This document shows positions 42,377-51,754 of a stretch of DNA of 64,000 bases, in pieces. The notes under the pieces were generated by a model, which made no database searches, had not been told where the DNA came from, and saw only the letters and a list, made by a program, of their open reading frames with translations. Where the stretch lies: NCBI RefSeq assembly GCF_002160525.1, contig NZ_NFKT01000009.1, positions 62,001 to 126,000 of the forward strand, read 5' to 3'. Source of the stretch: Lachnoclostridium sp. An169 (GTDB taxonomy: Bacteria > Bacillota > Clostridia > Lachnospirales > Lachnospiraceae). A program made the translations under genes and the position numbers. Position 1 is the stretch's first letter; each line of letters begins with the position of its first letter.

Positions 42377-44500
42377 ATGTTTTGCAGAAGATGCGGATAT
42401 AAACTGGAGGGACAGGAAAAATTCTGTCCGAGATGCGGAGAACCGGTTAGGGAAGAGTATATAGTGCAGGTTTACCGGGAAAAGCCGGGGGTGAAAAGTA
42501 CACTTTTAAAAATAACAGGCATATTTTTGCTTATAGTAGCTTTTCTTCTTCTTCTGATAATTTCATACCGCGATGCTATCATGGTGTCAAAGGAACTTTT
42601 GCCTTATACTTCCGGTGAAAAATGGGGATTTATTAATCAGAAAACAGGAGAAGTTGAGATTGGTCAGCAGTATGACAATGTTACTGCTTTTAGAGGAACA
42701 GAGGCTCTTGCAAATAAAAACGGAGAGTGGATCCTGATCAACAGCCTTGGTGAAGAAAAAGGCAGTTTAGGAAAATTTGATTTTGCAGAACATTATTCCC
42801 AGGGAGTTTTTGTTGTATGGAAAGATGGGAAACAGGGTTTGATTGACAGAAAAGGGGAAATTATAGAACCGCTTCACTGTGATTCGATTGCTGTTGAGCA
42901 AATGGATGATCTGACCTTGTATACCTGCAGTGCTGACGATGGAGATGACAGGGAAATCTATCTGTTTCGTGGAGAAAAGCTTATATATGAAAAGTATACT
43001 GATATAGTGGTTTTAGACTGTGGAGGAACCCCATATATAATATTTGATAAAAATGGCACACGGGGTATCGGTACAACAGATGAAAAGGTAATCATTCAAA
43101 GCCAAAGGGAAGATTATATTATCTGTCCTTTTGGAATAAACGGCGGTTTTGTCTTTATGGAGATGAAGCAAGGCGAAGACGGAGGATATCATCCTGTAAG
43201 ATGTCATGATGAAAACGGAGAATCATGTGATATACCGGCTGTTTTTTCTTTGAGAAATGTTCGCATGGAAGGTGAACAACATATGAGTTCCAATTTATTT
43301 CCGATAGAAGAAAACGGTATGAGAGGATATGCAGATGCAGATGGAAATATTGTAATCCAACCGCAGTTTGACGACGTGACAGGATTTTGGAATTCAGATT
43401 ATGCTTTAGTCTATAAAGATAACGTACGGTATATTATCGATACAAAAGGCGGAATTTGTTTGAAATTAAATGACTACTGGGAGCTTGATACTTTAGCTGT
43501 CAATGGAATTATGCAACAAAAAGAATGGGCTGTGTATACAGATTATAGTTTGGGAGATAACTTGTTGATCAGAGCAGATGGTAAAATAATGATTCGCAGC
43601 TCTCAAATTATAGATTTTGGGAACAATTACTGTGTTCTTGTTGTAAATTCAGATGGGACGACTGACTTATATAATGCGGAGACTGGAGAAAAGGCAGTAG
43701 ATGATGAGTGGGATGGACATGCTGTGCTGACGGGAACAAATTGGATGTATTTTTATAATCTGAATGAGGAAGGTTTGAGTATTCAATATTACTATAATAT
43801 GTCAAGTGGAACAGGAATTACGGTAGAAGCTGATAAAGAAAAAAACAATTATGCATTCACGCAAAAAAGTGAGCTTGAAGATGATGTGGAGGGCGGTATG
43901 GAACAGTCGGAAACAGAAAAAGAAGAGGCTGAAGATTCTGAAGAACTGCCAGAAAAAACGAATGTTGATCCTTCCAAGCACGAACAGTTTATAGAAGAAA
44001 ACAAGTTCACAGGAATTCCTACAGGACTATATCATGATGGCAAAGAGATTCACAGGGCCGATTTTTATATATCGGCGTCTTCTGTATTGGAACAAACGGG
44101 TTACAATTACGAAGAAGATAAGCTTGAAGATCTGGATGCATCGACTTGTTGGTCAGAGGGAGTCCCGGGAGATGGGACGAATGAAACGATTCTCTATACA
44201 AGTTCAGAACAGCAGAAAGTACGGGGGCTTGCAATTCTTCCGGGATTTACAAAGAGCGAAAAGCTATATGACTACAACAATATGCCTAGTGAAATAAGGA
44301 TCGAATGCGGCGAAAAGATAATTTACTATGAGTTTTCCAGGAAGAGTGTGGATTTTTCCAGAGCAGATATGTTGGAAAATATGATCTACATAGATTTCGG
44401 CGAGGAAGTTGAGACAGATGAATGTAAGGTTACAATTACAGATGTGATAGAAGGAAAATGGGCGGACTGCTGTATCAGTGAGATGTTTCTGTATACGTAA
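42377..44500 (+). CDS. Zinc-ribbon membrane protein with WG repeats and discoidin-like domain
   Basis: This 707-residue protein starts with a zinc ribbon (FCRRCGYKL...FCPRCGEPV) and has one membrane segment (about residues 42-61). A large outside region follows with WG-type repeats (KWGFINQKTGEVEIGQQYDNV, then GKQGLIDRKGEI and GMRGYADADGNIVIQPQFDDV). After an acidic linker the last 150 residues resemble the discoidin-like, NADase-type glycan-binding domain (ISASSVLEQTGYNYE, ASTCWSEGVPGDG). That domain probably binds glycans at the surface; its family assignment is moderate. It is the largest sensor-like member of the run. Confidence 0.75.
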   Translation: MFCRRCGYKLEGQEKFCPRCGEPVREEYIVQVYREKPGVKSTLLKITGIFLLIVAFLLLLIISYRDAIMVSKELLPYTSGEKWGFINQKTGEVEIGQQYDNVTAFRGTEALANKNGEWILINSLGEEKGSLGKFDFAEHYSQGVFVVWKDGKQGLIDRKGEIIEPLHCDSIAVEQMDDLTLYTCSADDGDDREIYLFRGEKLIYEKYTDIVVLDCGGTPYIIFDKNGTRGIGTTDEKVIIQSQREDYIICPFGINGGFVFMEMKQGEDGGYHPVRCHDENGESCDIPAVFSLRNVRMEGEQHMSSNLFPIEENGMRGYADADGNIVIQPQFDDVTGFWNSDYALVYKDNVRYIIDTKGGICLKLNDYWELDTLAVNGIMQQKEWAVYTDYSLGDNLLIRADGKIMIRSSQIIDFGNNYCVLVVNSDGTTDLYNAETGEKAVDDEWDGHAVLTGTNWMYFYNLNEEGLSIQYYYNMSSGTGITVEADKEKNNYAFTQKSELEDDVEGGMEQSETEKEEAEDSEELPEKTNVDPSKHEQFIEENKFTGIPTGLYHDGKEIHRADFYISASSVLEQTGYNYEEDKLEDLDASTCWSEGVPGDGTNETILYTSSEQQKVRGLAILPGFTKSEKLYDYNNMPSEIRIECGEKIIYYEFSRKSVDFSRADMLENMIYIDFGEEVETDECKVTITDVIEGKWADCCISEMFLYT

Positions 44501-44536
44501 TGGAGTATGAAAAAGGAAAATAGGGAGGAAAGAAGT

Positions 44537-45190
44537 ATGTTTTGCAAATGGTGTGGCGCAGAGGTAAAAAATACGGATATTTATTGCCCGAAATGTGGTA
44601 GAAAGTTAAATAATCCATCTGCAACTGACGAAAATAATATGTCGCCTGTGGTTCGGGCGGATAAGAAAACTCACAGGACAGGGATCATCGCAGCAGGAGT
44701 TCTGATACTGGCTGCAGTGATTGCCGCAGTTTTTTTGCTAGGAGGAAGAAGTTACAGGGAGACAGTGGATCAGTTTTTTGAGGCAACGTTTACAGCAGAT
44801 GTGAACGCCATCGTTAAGTTGATACCGGATGCAGTTATTGAAAATGCAATGGAAGAAAATGGATATGACAGGGATGAAATGAGCGAGTTCCTTCAAGAAG
44901 GCGCTGAGACATTGCAGGAACAGATCAACAGGCTTGCGTCTTATCTGGGAGAGGACTGGGAAGTGTCGCATGATATTCTTGGAGCTGAAGATATTACAGG
45001 AGAAGAATTTGAAGAAATAAAAACGGCATATGACGATATGGATGCTGAAGTATCTTCCGCTAAAAGTGTGGAAGTAAAAATGACAGTTAAAAGCGGTGAA
45101 ACAGAGAACAGCGTTCAGCTTAATATTCCGGTAATTAAAGTCGGACGGTCATGGTATCTGGATATTATGAATCTGGAAGATATTTTTTAA
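44537..45190 (+). CDS. Zinc-ribbon membrane protein, paralogue A
   Basis: About 217 residues from the ATG at 44537, which follows GGGAGGA; the upstream in-frame ATG at 44507 would place the ribosome site inside the gene. It has a zinc ribbon (FCKWCGAEV...YCPKCGRKL), one membrane segment (about 52-70) and an outside domain of about 140 residues beginning YRETVDQFFEATFTADVNAI. This resembles the small cystatin/NTF2-like domains of Firmicute lipoproteins, but I cannot name it. The downstream broken gene is a clear paralogue. Confidence 0.72.
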   Translation: MFCKWCGAEVKNTDIYCPKCGRKLNNPSATDENNMSPVVRADKKTHRTGIIAAGVLILAAVIAAVFLLGGRSYRETVDQFFEATFTADVNAIVKLIPDAVIENAMEENGYDRDEMSEFLQEGAETLQEQINRLASYLGEDWEVSHDILGAEDITGEEFEEIKTAYDDMDAEVSSAKSVEVKMTVKSGETENSVQLNIPVIKVGRSWYLDIMNLEDIF

Positions 45191-45286
45191 CGACAAAGTG
45201 AGAAAAATGATATGCAATATGCGAATGATATTAAAATTAAAGATTTTTGGTTAGTCAGATAGCAAACAATAAAGGCGAAACAGAAT

Positions 45287-45950
45287 ATGTATTGTAAATG
45301 GTGTGGTGCAGAAGTACAAAATACGGATATCTATTGCTCGAAATGCGGCGGAAAAGTAGAGGATTATAAACCGTCTGGAGATTGGAGGAACGGGAAAAGG
45401 TTTAAGGTAGGAGTAATTGTAATAGGAGTACTGCTGATCGTGTTTGTGATTGCAGCAACTTTTGGGGTGGCAGGAAATGGTTGGAGAATAGCAGTGAACC
45501 AATTTTTTTGATGGAGTGCTTAAGTCAGATATGAATGCCGCCGTCAAGGTGATTCCAGAAGCTGTGCTTAAAAAAGCAATGAAAGAAAATGGATATAATA
45601 GCCTACAAATAAATGAGTTTCTTCAGGATACCCAGGAAATAATGGAGGAACAGCACGACTATATGATATCGCATTTGAATAACATCTGGGGAGAATGGGA
45701 TGGTTGGTGGAGTCAATCCCATGATATTCTTGAAGACGAAAATATTACAGGAGAAGAATTAGAGAAAATAAAAGCTGCTTATGACGATATGGGGATTGAG
45801 GTATCTAAGGCTAAAAATGTAGAGGTAAAACTAACAGTCAGTCGTAGTGATAATACCGTAATGAGCACAACGATAAATATTCGAGTTATTAAGGTGGGAT
45901 TTTCTTGGTATATAGATATTATGAATATGCAGGATATATTGCAAGAGTAA
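45287..45950 (+). pseudogene. Zinc-ribbon membrane protein, paralogue B, frameshifted
   Basis: The first frame (45287-45511) encodes a zinc ribbon (YCKWCGAEVQ...YCSKCGGKV), a membrane segment and VNQFF, then stops at TGA directly after a run of seven T (45503-45509). The +1 frame from there to 45950 continues the paralogue alignment: SDMNAAVKVIPEAVLKKAMKENGY matches DVNAIVKLIPDAVIENAMEENGY upstream. Removing one T would restore a full protein of about 220 residues. It may be a pseudogene, a slippage-controlled gene or a base-calling error. No ribosome site is obvious before the second frame. Confidence 0.8.
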
Positions 45951-46069
45951 GGGAAATATCCGGGTAGATATGAAAAAGCAATGAAGTACGATATTTAGGT
46001 AAGTGAATGTAATTCATAAACGTACCTGACAAAAAGTTTATTTTTATACGGAGTGGAGTGTAAAGAGCA

Positions 46070-46660
46070 ATGTATTGTGACAAATGCGGTATGCAACTAA
46101 CTGACAAAGAAAAATTCTGTCCCAGATGTGGAAATAATATGCAAAAAAAGCAACAAGTAGGAGAAGCTACAAACAAGAAAAAAGGTAATAAGGATCAAAG
46201 AAAGCAAAAATCTGGAAAAACGCTTGTTATAGTTATTATCATTTTAACTAGTATCGTGGGGATAATTGCTGTACTGTATTACAACGGTTGGTTTAATAAC
46301 TTTTTTAGAACTGATAAAGATGTGGAAGACAACAGTTTGGCAGAGATTAACAGAAGCTGTATTACAGTAGAAGAGAAGAATATAGTTATGGAAAATGATT
46401 CCGAGGGAACAGCAGAAATCATCGTAAAAATGCCGGATTATGCCACTTTGTTCAAAGATGCTTACAAAGCAGAAGATTCAGAAATGTATTTGTATGAGGC
46501 ACTCAGCAAAAGCGAATATGAGATCAGAGAAATCCAGGCTGTCGCAGAAGTAACCCGCCAAAAAGGAATTACACAGGTTCATACAGATGAGGTCGTGGAT
46601 GAACTATTAGAAAATGCTTTGTTAGAAGCGGCAAATGAGCTTGCGGAGGAAAATGAATGA
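46070..46660 (+). CDS. Zinc-ribbon single-pass membrane protein
   Basis: This 196-residue protein has a zinc ribbon (YCDKCGMQL...FCPRCGNNM), a Lys-rich stretch, one membrane segment (about 47-67) and an outside domain of about 120 residues with MPDYATLFKDAYKAED and a helical C-terminus. The outside part is unrecognised. The stop overlaps the next start by four bases (ATGA), so it is coupled to the large exported protein that follows and may form a pair with it. Confidence 0.75.
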   Translation: MYCDKCGMQLTDKEKFCPRCGNNMQKKQQVGEATNKKKGNKDQRKQKSGKTLVIVIIILTSIVGIIAVLYYNGWFNNFFRTDKDVEDNSLAEINRSCITVEEKNIVMENDSEGTAEIIVKMPDYATLFKDAYKAEDSEMYLYEALSKSEYEIREIQAVAEVTRQKGITQVHTDEVVDELLENALLEAANELAEENE

Positions 46661-49032
46661 AGGTAATGAGAAGAATAGTACCGATACTGTTGGCTGCTGC
46701 GTTATGTCTGGGGGACGTTCCGTTACTGCTATCCGCAGAGGAAAAGGCAATCCAATATACAGAAGAGGAGCAAAAAATAATTTATACGAGATACAAGGAC
46801 CTGGAGCCCGCTCTCGAAGCAGTATTTTGCAGCGACGAGACAGTAGGATACTGGTCACTTGTAAACAATATTGAAAAAAATTCTGCATTTAACTGGGCAT
46901 TAGATATCGCTGCAAAGATTATAGAACAGGATCTGGACAAAAAAGGATATGTGGAAATATTGACTAACCTCATGACAATGCAGGAAGGCGACCTGGCGGA
47001 ATCCATATCACAGCAGAGCCAGTTCGATGATCTCAAAGACGCAGAGGATTATATTAAAGATGTGATTGACATTGCGGGCTCGTTTATAGGAAACAGTAAA
47101 ATTTCAATGGTTTTTGATACTGCTACGGATGGGTGGGATGTGATAACAGAAGACATTGAACAGGCAAAATATTTCCAGGCATCGATCCAGGAATATACTC
47201 AGTTCCGGCAGTTCCTCAGCGCAATTGAAAATTATGCGGAAGATGAAGAACTGAGAAATGCGGCGGATTCTCTCATGGGGGTAAATGATACTTTATTAGA
47301 AAAGCGGCTGGAATACATGTCTGACAATGCAGAGACACTCGCAGAATATGACGCAAAATTTTTTCTTGAAGAACTTACTTTTCCGCTGTTAAAGAGTACA
47401 GACTTGTATCAGACGGATGAAACGCTTAAATGGTTTGTCGATGGAGGGGCAAAAATACAAGAAGCGCTTTTGTCCAATATTGGTCTAGGCGAATTTGTTT
47501 TCAAATCAGTGATGTTGGTGGGAGATATTGGATTTGGAACAGCGGATACTTTTTACCGTTATCAGGAAATGAAAGTCCTTGCCGATATAGCGGAAGCGAT
47601 TACAGAAGCAAACAGCAAAATTTCTATTCCGGATAAATTTGCGTCTGGAGAAATTGGGAATATACAAGTTAAGTGTGATTATTATAAATCATTGTTAGTT
47701 ACCCATGCAAGAGGGGAATATCTGATCTATCAACTCCTTATTAATGATGCTGGTCTTCTGTCACAGTTTCGTGTCTTATTTGAAATGTTTAACACGGATG
47801 GAGATACAACAGATGCCTGGTACAACGGGCAGGTTGACACTTTGGTTGAATATTATAATATTCTGTCAAATGTTTTTAATGTGGAGAACCGCAACAATAT
47901 ATCCGAAGGGAAAGAAGAAACTGCTTATCTTGAACTTTTGAATAATAAGGAATATCTGAATTATATTCCGGAATGGGAAGAACTCCTGGCAGAGCCGGAA
48001 AAATATGTGATTATCGATATCGATGGAGATGGGGGAAAAGAGCTGATTATTTCAGGAGATGATGGATGGGGATTTTATCTTTTTAGTGTCTTTGGCTATG
48101 ACGATACATCTGGTGAAATATATGCTTTAGCATTTCCTGTGGAAGGTGGTTCCTTGGGTGGAGGGTATGTTTCTCAGTATTATGGAGACTTAATGTATTC
48201 GGAGCAATATCGGGCATTGGTTTATACAGAGTTGAACAATGGAATTTACTTTGGTGGTCGGGAATACGGGACGATTGAAGACCGCACGTTTGTGTTTGAT
48301 TTTTCCACATGGTTCGAGACGGATGAAACGCAGGAGAAAATATATGGAATTACAAGATCAGGAAATACGGAACAAATAAGTGAAGCGGAATACCGCGCTT
48401 ATCAGAATGAGTTAGTTGATCTGTCATGGAAACAGATAGGAGAAAAAGGTATTGAAAACTGGAAAACAGAATATTTAAATTATATTGAAGAACATGGAAA
48501 GAAATATGATTCTTTAACGGGATCCTATAGGGAACTTTACAAGTTAGTCAATATTAATAATGATAATATACCAGAGCTGTATATTTGCTATGGTTCAATA
48601 GCAGATGGGGATGTTATATGCAGTTATCATGAAGGAAAAGTAATAGAACAGTCGATGTATGTTTCGGGATTCTCTTATTTGGAAGGGCGGAATCTTTTTT
48701 GTGATTCTGGAGGACATATGGATGCTTATCACGATATTGTTTACTGTATGGAAAATGGAGAATTTAGACGAATATGCTATGGGGATTATGGAGCAGAAGA
48801 TAACTCCAATGTTCAGTACGATTCAAACGGTTATCCAATTTACAAATATTACTGGAATGGAACAGAGGTGTCATCAGAAGAGGAATATATGAGGCTCCTG
48901 AATGAAGTTTATGATATTGAACAGGCGAGCAGTCCATTTGATAATACTGTATATGACAGCGAACTTGGACGTTATGTAGGAAATGGCTTGTGCGACTACG
49001 AAGAAATTAAGCAGGCAATAAACGAATATTAA
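46657..49032 (+). CDS. Large exported protein with Asp-rich repeat motifs
   Basis: This 791-residue protein has a signal peptide (MKVMRRIVPILLAAALCLG, cleavage near SAEE, about residue 27). The first 400 residues are alpha-helical in character. The second half contains two motifs like calcium-binding FG-GAP or VCBS loops: IDIDGDGGKELIISGDDG (about 449-466) and VNINNDNIPELYICYG (about 629-644). I know no family that covers the whole protein. It is acidic and probably acts at the cell surface with the zinc-ribbon protein to which it is coupled. Confidence 0.72.
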   Translation: MKVMRRIVPILLAAALCLGDVPLLLSAEEKAIQYTEEEQKIIYTRYKDLEPALEAVFCSDETVGYWSLVNNIEKNSAFNWALDIAAKIIEQDLDKKGYVEILTNLMTMQEGDLAESISQQSQFDDLKDAEDYIKDVIDIAGSFIGNSKISMVFDTATDGWDVITEDIEQAKYFQASIQEYTQFRQFLSAIENYAEDEELRNAADSLMGVNDTLLEKRLEYMSDNAETLAEYDAKFFLEELTFPLLKSTDLYQTDETLKWFVDGGAKIQEALLSNIGLGEFVFKSVMLVGDIGFGTADTFYRYQEMKVLADIAEAITEANSKISIPDKFASGEIGNIQVKCDYYKSLLVTHARGEYLIYQLLINDAGLLSQFRVLFEMFNTDGDTTDAWYNGQVDTLVEYYNILSNVFNVENRNNISEGKEETAYLELLNNKEYLNYIPEWEELLAEPEKYVIIDIDGDGGKELIISGDDGWGFYLFSVFGYDDTSGEIYALAFPVEGGSLGGGYVSQYYGDLMYSEQYRALVYTELNNGIYFGGREYGTIEDRTFVFDFSTWFETDETQEKIYGITRSGNTEQISEAEYRAYQNELVDLSWKQIGEKGIENWKTEYLNYIEEHGKKYDSLTGSYRELYKLVNINNDNIPELYICYGSIADGDVICSYHEGKVIEQSMYVSGFSYLEGRNLFCDSGGHMDAYHDIVYCMENGEFRRICYGDYGAEDNSNVQYDSNGYPIYKYYWNGTEVSSEEEYMRLLNEVYDIEQASSPFDNTVYDSELGRYVGNGLCDYEEIKQAINEY

Positions 49033-49065
49033 TTAATTTTCAGAAAAGGAAAATACAAGAGATAA

Positions 49066-51744
49066 ATGAGGAGAAGAATAATCTTAATCGTACTTCTTAT
49101 CCTTTTACTTCTTGGTGCAGGGGCAGCATGGTTTTTCTTCTTTTATCAGCCATCACCGATCATATCAGATGAAACGGAAGGTGGACAAGCTTACTTTGGG
49201 GACGGCGGTGATGAAAGGGAAAATGAAGGAGTATTGAATAAGAATGTACATGTCTTTATGGATGAAGATGCGGACGATGTAAATGCCGCAGTTAAGTCGG
49301 TAGAATATGGGGATGATGAGCTGATCTTAAAATTTGCAGAAAATACAGAAAATGGTTTGACCGGGCTTGGTACCGGAGACATTTTCTGGTTGGAAGGAGG
49401 AGACTCTACCCCACTGCAGGATACTTATATCGGAAAAGTCGTATCGAATACAATAGTGGGAGAAGAGCGCTTTGTATCGATAGAATCTCCGATGATCGAT
49501 GAAGTGTTTGATCAGCTTTATCTGGATAATGAATTTCAGATCAGTGCAGCCGATATTGAAAATATATACACGGTTGAGGGTGTGACAATCACACCGGTTG
49601 CTGCGATCCAGGCTGACTTTATGGAGGATGCTGACACTGAACCGTCGGAAAATGCAACAGAAGTACAGAATATGTCGGCTGAAATTAGTAAAAAATATGT
49701 CGGGAGCGACAGTACGGTAAGTGCTGATCTTGGCAGTATCATTCTGAATATTAATGCAGATCTGACAGAACTGCTGGATGCTTTGGAAGACGGAAAACAG
49801 AAATCATCCGAAGAAGATGAAGAAAACGATAAGAAAAAAATCAGTGCTGAAGCCGGTACAAAATGTAAAGTTACAGGCAAGTTGGGACTGGAAGATTTAA
49901 AATTGAAGTTTACATTTGATTTTGATAAGGAACAGTATGGAATAAGAGAACTGTCTGCCGGAGTGAGTGGAAAGCAGGTGTTAAGTGCAGGAATTGAACT
50001 TGGACTTTCGGGAGAAGTGTCAGGAAAAACAACCCAGGAACAAATTCTGAGTTTTATAAAATTGCAGGGACTGAAACAAAAAGTATTCCCGATCGCTTAT
50101 TTTGACTGCTCCTATAATGCCCCGGTTTACGTTTCAGGTATAGGAAATACCCTGAATAAAAATATTGAAAAACGTCACGAGTTTATGCCGCTTTCCTGTG
50201 GTTTTATGGTATATATTGATATTTATGGAAATCTTTCACTGGAAATGACTGCAGAATATGAATATACAAATAAATTTGAAAATAAGTTCGTGTTGGTAAA
50301 AGATGGAAATTTCATACATACCTTTGAAGGAAATGAAGATGAGCCGACAGTGGATTACCGGGTAGAGGTTAAAGCTGCTGCAGACGCTGACGTACATCTG
50401 GGGACATCCGCATTACTGTATTTTTTTAATATCAATCTCGTAGATGTGGGAATTGTAAAAGCAGGCGGAGAAATTCAGGGAAACGGAAGTCTGAAAGTGT
50501 CGGCACAGGAGGAGACGGATGAAGGATTAAATGCGTCGTTTTACGCCAGAATATATGCAAAAATACTGGATATAAAAGCATGCCTGAAGTTAAGCGCAAA
50601 GCTGTGGGGATTTCATGTGGATGCAGCTCTTGAGTGGGAAGGAACTCTGCTTGATTTGACGGTATTTGAGACCGGACAGAAAAGAGACACTCATTTTAAT
50701 GAACAGACCATGTCATGGGAGAAGATGACGGCAGAGGATGAAGAGGCATTCTATTATAAAGGAACAAATGGCAAACTGTTGCGGGAATCGAAAAATCTTC
50801 TGAGCAGAGATGTGATCTATGAAGGGGACTTTTTTTCAATATGTGGGCTTGACCAGTCGTATATCTATGTGTTAGAGCCGGTTGAAGATGAATCCTATAA
50901 TGTAAGAAGAATCAGTAAAGACGGAACAGTTACGAAAGTAATTCTGGAAGATGTGAAATATATTCTTCGAATGGAAGAAGATGTATTTTATTATGTGCCA
51001 TCATTTACAGATACTCAGATTTATAAACTTGATCGTTCTACTTTGAAAAAAGAAAAATTTATGGAGTTTGATGAAAACGTGGAGATCATGGCGGAAGAGG
51101 AAGAAAACTTTCTTATTGCTACTCAGGAGGAGGATGCCTTTTCATGGCTGGTTGGACCAGATATCCGCTATTATTTGGTAACAGTCGATGGCGTGGAAAT
51201 TGCAATGTATGAAGATGATCTGACACCGCAACAGTGTGTAAAGGATGATCTGGGAGAATATTATGTTGCTTTTGAAATTATTTCAAACGGCTATCTGCGC
51301 GAGACTGCTTCGAGAGGATACTGGCTGTCAGCGGATGAGAATTTTTATGTGGAAGCAGAGGGAATCTCTGGATGGCATCCTACAGAAGTTGGAATCTTAA
51401 CAGAATTAGATAACGAAAATGGCGATTATAATGTGATACTCTATCAGGCTTCTGACGGTAACCCAAGAATAATCACGACAGTAAACAGTCGTACGGCATT
51501 CTTTACCTTTGTACAGGACAAGTCGGGGAACTGGTATTACATGGACCAGACAGATACTGAACTTGAGTTGTACAGGATGGATCCTTCATTCACATCAAAG
51601 ACGAAGATTGCTACAGTAAGTTTAGAAGAGATTCCCTGCAATATGGAAGCCTGTTCTATGGAAATCGTGGAGAATAGGATCTTTTTTTATACAATGCCGT
51701 CCTGGTCAGAATCGGAAGTGCTGTATCGTTATAACTTGTATTGA
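49066..51744 (+). CDS. Large membrane-anchored surface protein of unknown family
   Basis: This 892-residue protein has an N-terminal membrane anchor (RRRIILIVLLILLLLGAGAAWFF split over residues 2-24), then a wholly outside region. The middle part is beta-rich with ISAEAGTKCKVTGKLGLEDL and AAADADVHLGTSAL. From about residue 585 onward there are repeated short beta strands (SYIYVLEPV, DVFYYVPSF, YKLDRSTLKKEKF) of the kind found in beta-propellers. There is no zinc ribbon and no lipobox. It begins 34 bases after the previous gene and clearly belongs to the same run. The function is unknown. Confidence 0.72.
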   Translation: MRRRIILIVLLILLLLGAGAAWFFFFYQPSPIISDETEGGQAYFGDGGDERENEGVLNKNVHVFMDEDADDVNAAVKSVEYGDDELILKFAENTENGLTGLGTGDIFWLEGGDSTPLQDTYIGKVVSNTIVGEERFVSIESPMIDEVFDQLYLDNEFQISAADIENIYTVEGVTITPVAAIQADFMEDADTEPSENATEVQNMSAEISKKYVGSDSTVSADLGSIILNINADLTELLDALEDGKQKSSEEDEENDKKKISAEAGTKCKVTGKLGLEDLKLKFTFDFDKEQYGIRELSAGVSGKQVLSAGIELGLSGEVSGKTTQEQILSFIKLQGLKQKVFPIAYFDCSYNAPVYVSGIGNTLNKNIEKRHEFMPLSCGFMVYIDIYGNLSLEMTAEYEYTNKFENKFVLVKDGNFIHTFEGNEDEPTVDYRVEVKAAADADVHLGTSALLYFFNINLVDVGIVKAGGEIQGNGSLKVSAQEETDEGLNASFYARIYAKILDIKACLKLSAKLWGFHVDAALEWEGTLLDLTVFETGQKRDTHFNEQTMSWEKMTAEDEEAFYYKGTNGKLLRESKNLLSRDVIYEGDFFSICGLDQSYIYVLEPVEDESYNVRRISKDGTVTKVILEDVKYILRMEEDVFYYVPSFTDTQIYKLDRSTLKKEKFMEFDENVEIMAEEEENFLIATQEEDAFSWLVGPDIRYYLVTVDGVEIAMYEDDLTPQQCVKDDLGEYYVAFEIISNGYLRETASRGYWLSADENFYVEAEGISGWHPTEVGILTELDNENGDYNVILYQASDGNPRIITTVNSRTAFFTFVQDKSGNWYYMDQTDTELELYRMDPSFTSKTKIATVSLEEIPCNMEACSMEIVENRIFFYTMPSWSESEVLYRYNLY

Positions 51745-51754
51745 GGAAATGAAA

